DNA of 64,000 bases from NCBI GenBank assembly GCA_963757395.1, contig CAVWRK010000001.1:1-64000 (forward strand), given 5' to 3'. How positions within the stretch are numbered: position 1 is the first letter of the stretch; each line of letters begins with the position of its first letter. The notes beneath the pieces were generated by a model, which was given only the letters and a program-made list of their open reading frames with translations, was not told where the DNA came from and searched no databases. This document shows, in pieces, positions 8,253 through 16,389 of this stretch. Source of the DNA: DATAOG01 sp963757395. GTDB taxonomy: Bacteria; Pseudomonadota; Alphaproteobacteria; Geminicoccales; Geminicoccaceae. The position numbers and the translations under genes were made by a program.

Positions 8253-9640
8253 GCCGTCACGAGGCGAAACCCAAGGTCCGCTGCGCGATCTACAGCCGGA
8301 AGTCGAGCGAGGAGGGTCTGGAGCAGAGCTTCAACAGCCTCGACGCTCAGCGTGAGGCGTGCGCGGCCTACATCGACAGCCAACGCCATGAAGGCTGGCT
8401 TGCGCTCGACGACCGCTACGACGATGGCGGGTACAGCGGCGGCACGCTGGAGCGCCCGGCGCTGCAGCGGCTGATCCGGGATATCGAGGCCGGCAGGGTC
8501 GATACCGTCGTCTGCTACAAGATCGACAGGTTGTCCCGCTCGCTCACCGACTTCGCCAAGCTGGTCGACGTGTTCGAGCGGAACCGCGTCACCTTCGTCT
8601 CGGTGACCCAGTCGTTCTGCACCACGACCTCGATGGGCCGGCTTACGCTGAACATCCTGCTCTCGTTCGCGCAGTTCGAGCGCGAGCTCCCCGGCGAGCG
8701 CATCCGCGACAAGTTCGCCGCCTCCCGCGCCAGAGGCATGTGGATGGGCGGAAGCCCGCCGCTGGGCTACGACGTCAGGGACCGCAAGCTGGTGGTGAAC
8801 CCGGCCGAGGCCGAGTTGGTCCGCCTGATCTTCCGCCGCCTCCTCGACCTGGGCTCGGCGCTCCTGCTGATCCGGGAGCTCAACGCCGAGGGCCACCGGA
8901 CGAAATCCTGGACGACGCAGGCGGGCACCTTCCGCGAGGGCCGGCCGTTTGACAAGGGCACGCTGTACAAAATCCTGCGCAACCGCGTGTACCTCGGTGA
9001 GGCCGTCCACAAGGGCCAGAGCTACCCGGGCGAGCACGAGCCGATCATCGATCGCGCGATCTGGGACAGGGTGCACCAGGTTCTCGCCGCCAACGCAAAG
9101 CGCCGGGGCAACGAGGCGCGCGCCCGGACGCCGGCGCCGCTCAGAGGGCTGATGCGCTGCACCCGCTGCAGCTCAGCGATGACGCCGACCCACACGCGCC
9201 GGCACGGCCGGCTGTACCGGTACTACGTCTGCCTCGGGGCAAGTCGGCGCGGTCACGACACGTGCCCGGTGCGCTCGATCGCGGCCAGCGAGGTGGAGAG
9301 CTTGGTGCTCGGCCAGGTCCGGCGGCTCTTGGCGTCGCCCGAGCTGGTCGCGCGGACGATCGCCGCGGTGCGCCGAGAGAACGGCGCAGCCGAGGATATG
9401 GTGGTCGAGGAGGGTGAGGTCGTCGAGGCGCTCGGCGCGCTCAAGCCGGTCTGGGACGAGCTCTACCCCGCCGAGCAGGCGCGCATCCTGCGGCTGCTAA
9501 TCGAGCGCATCGACGTCGAACCCGGCGGCATATCCGTTACGCTGCATGCCGCCGGGATTCGCAGCCTCGTCGCAGAGCTGGCGGACCAGGAGGCGCCCGC
9601 TCTGGCCGCGCCCGAACCCTTGCTGGAGGCTGCGGAGTAA
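8249..9640 (+). CDS. Large serine recombinase
   Basis: A 463-aa protein starting at the ATG at 8249, coupled to the DUF2924 gene. The N-terminal resolvase domain has CAIYSRKSSEEG (nucleophile serine at residue 16), FNSLDAQREAC and YKIDRLSRSLTDF. These are followed by ERIRDKFAASRARGMWMGG, a recombinase domain (PPLGYDVRDRKLVVNPAEAE ... LYKILRNRVYLGE) and a zinc ribbon (LMRCTRCSSAMTP ... HDTCPVRS). The enzyme cuts and rejoins att sites to integrate or excise mobile DNA. It looks full-length and uninterrupted. It is the most likely driver of the 7.5-16 kb island segment, but its att sites could not be identified. Confidence 0.92.
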   Translation: MSRHEAKPKVRCAIYSRKSSEEGLEQSFNSLDAQREACAAYIDSQRHEGWLALDDRYDDGGYSGGTLERPALQRLIRDIEAGRVDTVVCYKIDRLSRSLTDFAKLVDVFERNRVTFVSVTQSFCTTTSMGRLTLNILLSFAQFERELPGERIRDKFAASRARGMWMGGSPPLGYDVRDRKLVVNPAEAELVRLIFRRLLDLGSALLLIRELNAEGHRTKSWTTQAGTFREGRPFDKGTLYKILRNRVYLGEAVHKGQSYPGEHEPIIDRAIWDRVHQVLAANAKRRGNEARARTPAPLRGLMRCTRCSSAMTPTHTRRHGRLYRYYVCLGASRRGHDTCPVRSIAASEVESLVLGQVRRLLASPELVARTIAAVRRENGAAEDMVVEEGEVVEALGALKPVWDELYPAEQARILRLLIERIDVEPGGISVTLHAAGIRSLVAELADQEAPALAAPEPLLEAAE

Positions 9641-10047
9641 TGACCGGGCGCGCGGATCTCGAGGTCGACACTCTGACCATCCGCATCCCGATGCGCCTGC
9701 AGCGCCGGGGCGGCCGGAAGCTGATCGTGACGCCGGAAGGCGCGGCGGTGCCGACCCCGACGCCGCACCGCGACGAGACGCTGGTTAAGGCGCTCGTCCG
9801 CGCGCATCGCTGGCGGCGGCGGATCGAGAGCGAGCAGGCGCGGTCGGTCACCGACCTTGCGGAGCAGGAGGGCGTCACGGACGCCTACGTCTGCCGGCTC
9901 CTGCCGCTCACCTGCCTGGCTCCCGACATTGTGGAAGCGATCCTGGAGGGGCGGCAGCCGAAGGGGCTCAGGCTGGCCGAGATGCTGGGGAATCAGCCAC
10001 TGGTGTGGGAGGAGCAGCGGTATGATTGGCGCCAGTGGCCGCGATGA
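9640..10047 (+). CDS. HTH protein associated with the recombinase
   Basis: A 135-aa protein overlapping the recombinase stop (TAATG, 9638-9642). After an N-terminal beta-type segment (TLTIRIPMRLQRRGGRKLIV) it carries a helix-turn-helix-like block, ARSVTDLAEQEGVTDAYVCR, followed by LAPDIVEAILEGRQPKGLRL, resembling ParB/KorB-type HTH helices. It could regulate the module or act as a directionality factor. A second, degraded copy of its C-terminal two thirds lies at 15727-15922, after the TIR/nSTAND cassette. Confidence 0.75.
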   Translation: MTGRADLEVDTLTIRIPMRLQRRGGRKLIVTPEGAAVPTPTPHRDETLVKALVRAHRWRRRIESEQARSVTDLAEQEGVTDAYVCRLLPLTCLAPDIVEAILEGRQPKGLRLAEMLGNQPLVWEEQRYDWRQWPR

Positions 10048-10132
10048 CGCGGTGCTGTCGCAAGGTTGATTCTCGACCGATCGGGTATCGTTGACTAAGC
10101 TAGTGCCGGGAGGGACTTCAGAGTGCCGCATT

Positions 10133-10417
10133 GTGGCCGAGCAGTTCGATGTATTTCTGAGCTACAGCCGAAGCGATGGGGGCGGCGACGATCCTGCTCG
10201 ACCAGCTGAAGAAGGCCGGCCTCAAGGTCTTTCGCGACCAGGAGAGCATCTATGCGGGCGAGCTGTGGCTGGACCGGCTGTAGGAGGCGGTGGAGGCCTG
10301 CGGCGCCCTCGTCGTGCTGGTCGGGCGCGACGGAGTGCGGCGCTTGGATCGGCGCCGAGACCCAGGTGGCGCTCGGCTCCCCACTTCGGCCCCCACGACG
10401 AAGCGCAGCGCGTGTGC
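10133..10417 (+). pseudogene. TIR-domain gene remnant
   Basis: From a GTG at 10133 the frame reads VAEQFDVFLSYSRSD, a classic TIR beta-A strand. The frame then shifts near 10180 into LLDQLKKAGLKVFRDQESIY and stops at a TAG (10280-10282) where a glutamine (CAG) is expected. It shifts again to CGAWIGAETQVALG and finally HFGPHDEAQR before the junction at 10418 with transposase sequence. Several independent lesions show it is dead. It lies just after the recombinase HTH gene, at the head of the TIR/nSTAND cassette. Confidence 0.75.
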
Positions 10418-10900
10418 CGGCATGTGTTGTTCGCCAGCTTCTCGTACCAAGCCCAGAGCTGGGCCAAGCGGCGCCGTGTGGTGGCCAAAGGTCGAATGGC
10501 ACCAGGGCGAGTCGGGTTCATCGTCACCAACCTCAAGCGCCCCGCCAAGCGTATCGTCAAGTTCTACAACGGTCGCGACACGGCGGAGCAGTGGATTCGC
10601 GCGGGCAAGGCCGCGCTGCGCTGGACCCGGCTGTCCTACCGTGCCTTTCAGGCCAACGCGGTGCGGCTGCAGTTGTTCGCGCTCGCCTACAACTTGGCCA
10701 ACTTCCTGCGCACCCTGGCGCTGCCCGACGACGTCGCCCAGTGGTCGCTGACCACGTTGCGGGAGAAGCTGGTCAAGATCGGCGCCCGGATCGCGCGCCA
10801 TGGCCGCTACGCCCTGTTCCAGCTGGCCGAGGTGGCGGTGCCCCGGGCGCTCTTCGCCGAGATCCTGCGCCGGCCACGGCCGCCGCCGCTCGCGGTATGA
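10418..10900 (+). mobile_element. IS1380-family transposase, C-terminal fragment
   Basis: About 160 residues in one open frame with the IS1380 C-terminal pattern: VLFASFSYQAQSWAKRRRVV, NGRDTAEQWIRAGKAALRWT, FQANAVRLQLFALAYNLANF, WSLTTLREKLVKIGARIARH and FQLAEVAVPRALFAEI. Full IS1380 transposases are about 440 aa, so the N-terminal two thirds and the left end are missing. The fragment abuts the TIR pseudogene. The following ~300 bp (10901-11199) is the non-coding tail of the element and spacer, with no gene I can support. Confidence 0.85.
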
Positions 10901-11199
10901 GGATCGAGAGCGATGAACGGCGGTCACCCGATGGGCGAGGTGCGGCCGTGATCGACCGACAACCGCTCAAACTGGGCCGGGAAGCCAGGCGCCGCCTCAC
11001 ATCGCGGCTGAAGGCAGCCTCATGGGCAAGGCCAAGCGATCGGAGGGTTGCATCATGCCCCGAACCGACCGATGATCGCCCGTCAGGAAACGGCAAACGG
11101 GGGATCCCCGTTAAAACCCAGGTTGAACACGAGCTGGACAAGGCCCACCGGCGAGCTTAGCATTTCGCCTAAAATGCGAGCGGAGGTCCAAGCGAGGCG

Positions 11200-12288
11200 A
11201 TGACGTTCGTTGGCGAGCCATTCAGCCACGACCTGTTCGTCAGCTACAGCCAAGGCGCGTTCCGCGGCAGGCACGATTCCGAGCTCGAGCTCTGGTCGCA
11301 GAGGTTTGCCGAGGATTTGCGCGCCGAGCTGGCAGGCAGCGCCGAGTTCAAGGAGATCTCGGTATTCCTGGACGAGGCTGACCGATCCGACGAGGATGTC
11401 GATCGCACTGAGGGGCTAACGGGTTTTCTGCGCGACCGGGTCGCGAACTCGGCTCTGTTCACGATCCTGATGACGCCGCAGTACCTGCGTTCGAAGTGGT
11501 GTCGCCAGGAGCTCGAATGGTGGTGGGCGCGCAACTATCCCGACCCACTCGGAGTGGGGGGGCGCGTCTTTGTGCTCAAGGTGCTCCCAACGAACATATC
11601 AGAGTGGCCATCAGAGCTTTTCGATATCGTTAGCCACTTCGGTTACGATCGGGAAAGATCCCCGGACGTGGCACGACCTCTTGGCTGGCGCAATAGCACT
11701 CGCGACCGCAACGATTACATCGATTTACTTATCGAGGTGTCCGGCGGCATGATGCAACGCTTGCGAGCCATCAAGTCGACTGTTGAGGAACGGCGGCGGC
11801 GCGAGGCCGAAGCGGGCCGACTGGCCGCCGCCGGGGGCCAGGTGATCTACCTGCATGGTCGGCAGGCGCATGCCCAGGCGTGGGGGCGCGCTGGCGATAG
11901 CCTCGCGCAGAGCGGCTTCGTGGTCGTGCCGTCAGAACCGGATCCGCTCGCGCGCAACCCCCTAGCGCTGCGTGAAATCGCCGAGCGCCGCGTCGACACC
12001 TTAAGCGGGTGCGACGGCCTGCTGCTGCTCGGCACCGAGGACGGCCGCGCCCTGGATGCCGATCTCATCGTGGTCGGGCGTCACGATCGACAGTCGGCCC
12101 GTGCCCGGTCCGGCCGGCTTTTGCCGTGCGCCGTACTCAATATGGCCGGGCATGAGATTAGCACACCTCGGCGCAAGACCATGGCGCGTGCGCTCGACAT
12201 CGGCTGGATCGACACGACCGACCAAATTTGGCCAAACAATGTGAGGAGCTGGCTGGCTGAGGCGAGCGCCGTGATGGAGCGGGTCTGA
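11200..12288 (+). CDS. TIR-domain protein with a second SLOG/TIR-like C-terminal domain
   Basis: A 362-aa protein. Residues ~9-130 form a TIR domain: HDLFVSYSQGAF (beta-A), ISVFLDEAD, FTILMTPQYLRSKWCRQELE, with Cys101 and the candidate catalytic glutamate Glu104 in the WC..E motif used by NAD-cleaving TIR enzymes. An Arg/Glu-rich helix (~185-210) leads to a second alpha/beta domain (~215-355): QVIYLHGRQAHAQAWGRAGD, LSGCDGLLLLGTEDGRAL, and ALDIGWIDTTDQIW. That domain looks like a nucleotide-sensing or degenerate TIR fold. It is the first gene of a three-gene operon, and its TGA overlaps the next ATG by one base. Likely role: NAD-depleting effector of an anti-phage system (inference). Confidence 0.8.
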   Translation: MTFVGEPFSHDLFVSYSQGAFRGRHDSELELWSQRFAEDLRAELAGSAEFKEISVFLDEADRSDEDVDRTEGLTGFLRDRVANSALFTILMTPQYLRSKWCRQELEWWWARNYPDPLGVGGRVFVLKVLPTNISEWPSELFDIVSHFGYDRERSPDVARPLGWRNSTRDRNDYIDLLIEVSGGMMQRLRAIKSTVEERRRREAEAGRLAAAGGQVIYLHGRQAHAQAWGRAGDSLAQSGFVVVPSEPDPLARNPLALREIAERRVDTLSGCDGLLLLGTEDGRALDADLIVVGRHDRQSARARSGRLLPCAVLNMAGHEISTPRRKTMARALDIGWIDTTDQIWPNNVRSWLAEASAVMERV

Positions 12289-14045
12289 TGGGCATCCCGT
12301 CCAGCCAGCAGCCCGATGCTTTCTTCGATGTCAAGCTGCCAGGGGCTCCTTATCCTGGCCTCCGCCACTTTGATATGCATGAGTGGCCGATCTTCCTCGG
12401 CCGTGAGACGGCAACCAACGAGGTCGCAGGCCAGCTAATTTGGCAGCAGCTGGTGGTGGTTCACGGAGATTCCGGATGCGGAAAAAGCTCGTTCATTTGC
12501 GCAGGAGTGCTAGCCCAACTTGAGCAGGAGCACGCGCGCAACGACATGCGCTGGCGATCCATTACTATGCGGCCTCAGCTGGCGCCCCTCGAGAACCTCG
12601 CGCAGGCGCTCGTGGGCCTCGACGGCTCTCCCAACGATGTGGACAGCATTCTTGAGCTCCGCCGCATACTCAACCTTGGACGGCGGGCGCCGGCGGCACT
12701 TGCCGAGCATCTCCGTCATCGCGACGGCGATCAGATCTGCATCCATGTTGATCAGTTCGAAGAACTGTTCAGCTTTGCTGAGAACCACGACCACGATGAG
12801 GCCCAGCTATTTGTAGATATGTTCGTTGGTTTGCATGAGAATCCCCCTGCTGGGCTTTACGCGATACTCACCTTGAACTCCGAGTCTCTAAACACCTGCA
12901 GCCAATTCGAAGGTCTTGCTGAAGCAGTGGGTCGCGCTCAGTACCGCCTACCGCAAGTTGAACGACTGGACCTAATTCGTGCTATTCGAGAGCCTGCCCA
13001 GCTCTACGGTGGCGAAATTGCTCGAGAACTAGCCGAGCGATTGGTCGCTGATGCAGGTGATCGGCCGAATCAGCTTCCGCTGATCCAACACACTCTGATG
13101 TTTTTGCTGCAGCGCAAAGTTGGGCGGCTAGATCTGGCCGCGAGGAAAGAGTCATGGCACCTGGGACTCGATGACTATGGTGGTGGTGGCGGATTATCCG
13201 CGCTCCTGTCAGCCCACGCCGACGAAGTGGTGGCGAGCGTCGCACCCGGCCCCGATAGGAGAAGGATAGTCCAGCATTTGTTCCGGGCTTTAGTGGACAT
13301 TGACGCAGCGGGAAAGCTAATCCGTCCACTGCGAACATTCGGCGATCTTCTTAAAATTGTCGATTGTGACGGACTGACGCTTCACTGCTTTGTCAATCAC
13401 TTCCGCGCGGAAGGCGTTTCGTTTCTAATACCTTATGGCAATGCTATAGTCGATGACAATACTTGCATATGCATTGGCAGTGAAACCTTGATCACAGGAT
13501 GGCAGAGACTTTCTGCGATTAAGGGACTGCTTCAAACATTACGACCTGGCACACAAAAGGCTGCAGAAGTGTCAGCTAAGACGCCGGTGGGAGGTCGTGA
13601 TGATCGAAACCTTTCGCGAAAGCAATTCGATATCTTTTTGGCTTATGCCCACCAAGATAGAAAGAGAACAGGTGAGCTTGCTGAGCGGTTAAAAGGAGAG
13701 GGTTATTCGGTGTTTTGGGATATTAGGATCCCGCCTGGCGAAACGTGGCGAAGTTATGTGTTTAAGGCGCTTTCCGAGGCCAAGTGTGTGATTCCTGCAT
13801 GGTCACAACACTCGGTCAAGTCCGATTGGGTGCTTGAGGAAGCAGAGGAGGGAAAACGCCAAAGGAAGGTTGTACCAGTTCTGTTTGAGGGTGTCGAACC
13901 GCCGTTTGGATTTCGATTTATCCAAGCCGCAGATCTTTCGATGTGGCAACCTGAATCGATGTCTGATGTCTTTAAGGAGTTTCTTGAAATCGTAGCGGTG
14001 CTTGTCAGGCCGGGAGAAGCATGGCAGAGCGCGGGTAATGACTGA
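12288..14045 (+). CDS. nSTAND1 NTPase with C-terminal TIR domain
   Basis: A 585-aa protein. The N-terminal block APYPGLRHFDMHEWPIFLGR opens an nSTAND1 NTPase, with Walker A GDSGCGKSS at 60-68 and Walker B ICIHVDQFEELF at 150-161. The sensor arginine of the family (TMRSEF in the paralogue at 14038) is replaced by Asn198 (LTLNSES), and the winged-helix HEALIR motif has become SETLITGW. The C-terminus (447-560) is a TIR domain, FDIFLAYAHQDRKR ... SDWVLEEAEEG, with a candidate catalytic Glu at 517/518. The second half is visibly AT-richer than its neighbours. It probably acts as a sensor-effector in the TIR operon, but the lost sensor residues may mean altered or decayed ATPase function. Confidence 0.85.
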   Translation: MGIPSSQQPDAFFDVKLPGAPYPGLRHFDMHEWPIFLGRETATNEVAGQLIWQQLVVVHGDSGCGKSSFICAGVLAQLEQEHARNDMRWRSITMRPQLAPLENLAQALVGLDGSPNDVDSILELRRILNLGRRAPAALAEHLRHRDGDQICIHVDQFEELFSFAENHDHDEAQLFVDMFVGLHENPPAGLYAILTLNSESLNTCSQFEGLAEAVGRAQYRLPQVERLDLIRAIREPAQLYGGEIARELAERLVADAGDRPNQLPLIQHTLMFLLQRKVGRLDLAARKESWHLGLDDYGGGGGLSALLSAHADEVVASVAPGPDRRRIVQHLFRALVDIDAAGKLIRPLRTFGDLLKIVDCDGLTLHCFVNHFRAEGVSFLIPYGNAIVDDNTCICIGSETLITGWQRLSAIKGLLQTLRPGTQKAAEVSAKTPVGGRDDRNLSRKQFDIFLAYAHQDRKRTGELAERLKGEGYSVFWDIRIPPGETWRSYVFKALSEAKCVIPAWSQHSVKSDWVLEEAEEGKRQRKVVPVLFEGVEPPFGFRFIQAADLSMWQPESMSDVFKEFLEIVAVLVRPGEAWQSAGND

Positions 14046-15723
14046 CCGGACCTTTTCCAGTGTTACGTTCGACATCGGGTTGCCGAGTGCGCCCTACCCG
14101 GGCCTCCGACCCTTTGAGACATTCGAATGGCCAGTCTTCTTCGGGCGGGAATTGATGATTGATGAGGTCATCCAATGTTTAATTCGCCAGCAGTTGGTCG
14201 TGGTCCATGGCGATTCTGGCTGCGGCAAGAGTTCCCTGATTCGCGCCGGGGTTCTAGCTCAGGTTGAGCAGGAGCACGCCCGAAGTGGCATCCGCTGGCG
14301 CACCTGTGCGATGCTCCCGCGCGAGGCGCCCTTACGTAACTTCGCCAAGGAGCTGGCGGACCTTGAAGATGCCTCTCATAGCCAGGAGATCAGGCGTATT
14401 CTCAACCTTGGGCGAGGTGCGCCGGCGGCACTCTCGGAATTCCTCCGCCGCGCTGACGACGGCCACGTCTGCGTCCTGATCGATCAGTTCGAGGAGCTTT
14501 TCGGCTTCGCGAGGAAGCACGGCCGCGACGAGGCGCAGCTGCTCGTGGACATTCTGGTCGGATTGCAAGCAGATCGTCCACCGGGGCTCTACGCCATCCT
14601 CACCATGCGCTCTGAGTTCTTGGGACACTGCGCCAGGTTCAAGGGCTTGGCCGAGGCGGTCAATCGGACGCAGTATCTCCTGCCGCAGATGGAGAGGCCG
14701 GCCCTCATGCGCGCTATCCGCGAGCCGGCGACGCTATACGATGGCGAGGTGAGCCGGGAGCTGGGCGAGCGTCTGATCGCCGACGCCGGTGGCGGCCAGG
14801 ACCAGCTGCCCCTAATCCAGCACGGACTGATGTTGCTCTGGCGGCGCAAGGCCGGCATGACGAGGCTGGCCGAGCAGGCGGCAGCTTTCGAGATCGACGA
14901 TGCGGCCGTTCCTTACCACCTTAAGACCGGTCCGGCTTGGCGACTTGATCCGGAGGACTATCGGGAAGCCGGCAGCCTGGCGATGCTGCTATCAGACCAC
15001 GCCGACGAAGTGCTGGCGGACGCAGCTCCTGATGCCCGACGAGAGAGGATCGTCGAGCATCTGTTCCGGGCGCTGACGGACAACAACGCTGAGGGCAGCG
15101 CCGTCCGTCGCCCACAGACGTTCGCCGAACTCATGGCTGTGACGGGCAGTGACGAACGGACACTGCTGGATGTGGTTGATCGCTTCCGCACCGAAGGCGT
15201 GTCATTTCTAACGCCGTATGGTTCCACACCGATAGGGCCAGCGACATTAATTGATATCAGCCATGAAGCGCTGATCCGCTGCTGGCGGAAGATTGCGGAC
15301 GCGAAGGATGGCTGGCTACTGCGTGAGTTTAGGGACGGGCTGATCTGGAAATCGTTGCGCATCCAAGCTCAAAAAGGGGAGACGCTGTCGGCTTCGGCGA
15401 CCACGGATCGTGATGCCTGGCTTTCGACACTTCCTTCGCCAGCTTGGAGCGAGCGCTATGATGGCGGCTGGGCCGACGTCCAACGGTTGATGGTTGCAAG
15501 TCGCAAGGTATTCGCTGAAGAAGCAAGACGTGCGCAAGAGCTGTACGAAGCCAAACGTCGGGAAGCCGAGGCGCGGCTCCAGCAAGCAACGGCCGAGCTG
15601 GCCGCGAAGCAGGAGCAGCTGAGCCGCCGCTCAAGGTATGTCACGATCCTCGCGGGTTTGTCCGCGGTCGCAATTATTGCGGCAGCGATCCTGGTTGTTT
15701 TGAGCTGGGGTGGTAAGTTATGA
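14038..15723 (+). CDS. nSTAND1 NTPase with coiled coil and C-terminal membrane anchor
   Basis: A 561-aa protein from the ATG at 14038, overlapping the previous gene by 8 bp. It has the same nSTAND1 layout as its neighbour but with intact motifs: Walker A GDSGCGKSS (58-66), Walker B CVLIDQFEELFGF, sensor TMRSEFLGHC and winged-helix ISHEALIRCWRK. After the NTPase/helical region comes a heptad-rich coiled coil (AEEARRAQELYEAKRREAEA ...) and one transmembrane segment (YVTILAGLSAVAIIAAAILV) just before the stop. Related proteins usually continue into WD40 or other sensor domains. This one ends right after the TM helix, so it may be naturally short or truncated by the remnant that follows. The membrane anchor suggests sensing at the inner membrane. 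Confidence 0.88.
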   Translation: MTDRTFSSVTFDIGLPSAPYPGLRPFETFEWPVFFGRELMIDEVIQCLIRQQLVVVHGDSGCGKSSLIRAGVLAQVEQEHARSGIRWRTCAMLPREAPLRNFAKELADLEDASHSQEIRRILNLGRGAPAALSEFLRRADDGHVCVLIDQFEELFGFARKHGRDEAQLLVDILVGLQADRPPGLYAILTMRSEFLGHCARFKGLAEAVNRTQYLLPQMERPALMRAIREPATLYDGEVSRELGERLIADAGGGQDQLPLIQHGLMLLWRRKAGMTRLAEQAAAFEIDDAAVPYHLKTGPAWRLDPEDYREAGSLAMLLSDHADEVLADAAPDARRERIVEHLFRALTDNNAEGSAVRRPQTFAELMAVTGSDERTLLDVVDRFRTEGVSFLTPYGSTPIGPATLIDISHEALIRCWRKIADAKDGWLLREFRDGLIWKSLRIQAQKGETLSASATTDRDAWLSTLPSPAWSERYDGGWADVQRLMVASRKVFAEEARRAQELYEAKRREAEARLQQATAELAAKQEQLSRRSRYVTILAGLSAVAIIAAAILVVLSWGGKL

Positions 15724-15726
15724 TTA

Positions 15727-15922
15727 GGCGAGGTCGATCACCGATCTGCGGAGCAGGAGGGCGTGACGGACGCATATGTCTGCCGGTTGCTTCCGCTCAC
15801 ATGCTTGCCACCGGACATCGTCGAGGCGATCCTCGACGGGCGGCAGCCGAAGGGGCTGAGGTTGGCCGAGATGCTGGGAAACGGGCCGGTGGGCCGGGCG
15901 GAGCAGCTGAGCGCCTGGGGTT
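15727..15922 (+). pseudogene. Degraded second copy of the recombinase-associated HTH gene
   Basis: This stretch matches 9837-10010 by eye at roughly four of five bases, with most differences at third codon positions. It covers ITDL..EQEGVTDAYVCRLLPL and DIVEAILDGRQPKGLRLAEM. A base is missing near 15750 (GATCTGCGG against GACCTTGCGG), breaking the frame before the HTH. The upstream part of the gene is absent. The divergence means it is not a recent target duplication. It is better explained as the remnant of a second recombinase module abutting the TIR/nSTAND cassette. Confidence 0.75.
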
Positions 15923-15951
15923 CTCCTGGGCCGGTCAATAAGGATGCCCGT

Positions 15952-16173
15952 CTACCTCCCGTCGACCTCCGGCTCGCTGTCCCCGCTGTCATCGTGGTCT
16001 TCGGCGCCGGCGTCAAACGTCAGCAGCCGCTCGAGCAGCCAGTCGTGGACCGCGAGCGTGATCACGGTCCGCTCCGCGGCGTCGCGACCGGCCACGTCGC
16101 CGTGCTCCAAAATGTGGTGCAGGATCGTTCTTGCCTGGCTGCCGGCATCGATCCGGAACGGGACGACGGCCAT
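15952..16173 (-). CDS. Small conserved-looking hypothetical protein
   Basis: A 73-aa protein from the ATG at 16173: MAVVPFRIDAGSQARTILHH, then AERTVITLAVHDWLLERLLT and an acidic tail (EDHDDSGDSEPEVDG). Codon use and composition look genuinely coding. It converges on the HTH remnant. From its look I believe similar frames accompany recombinase modules in related bacteria, but that cannot be verified here. No function known. Confidence 0.5.
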   Translation of the reverse strand: MAVVPFRIDAGSQARTILHHILEHGDVAGRDAAERTVITLAVHDWLLERLLTFDAGAEDHDDSGDSEPEVDGR

Positions 16174-16389
16174 CGGTTCTTGCCCTTCGGTTGGTGCGGC
16201 GGTATGTGGGCTTAACCTGGGGCAACGTCGTTGACGGATCGTGAAACTCGGCCGCTGTTCATCGGCAAGTGAGAAGGACATGGTGACCTCGGCCGAGAAA
16301 ACGCTCTGGGCCATCAGCGACCCTTGGCCTGTGGCGTTTTACGTCGGCTGATCGACGAAGAGCGACCACCAGCTGGACCATGTAGGACG

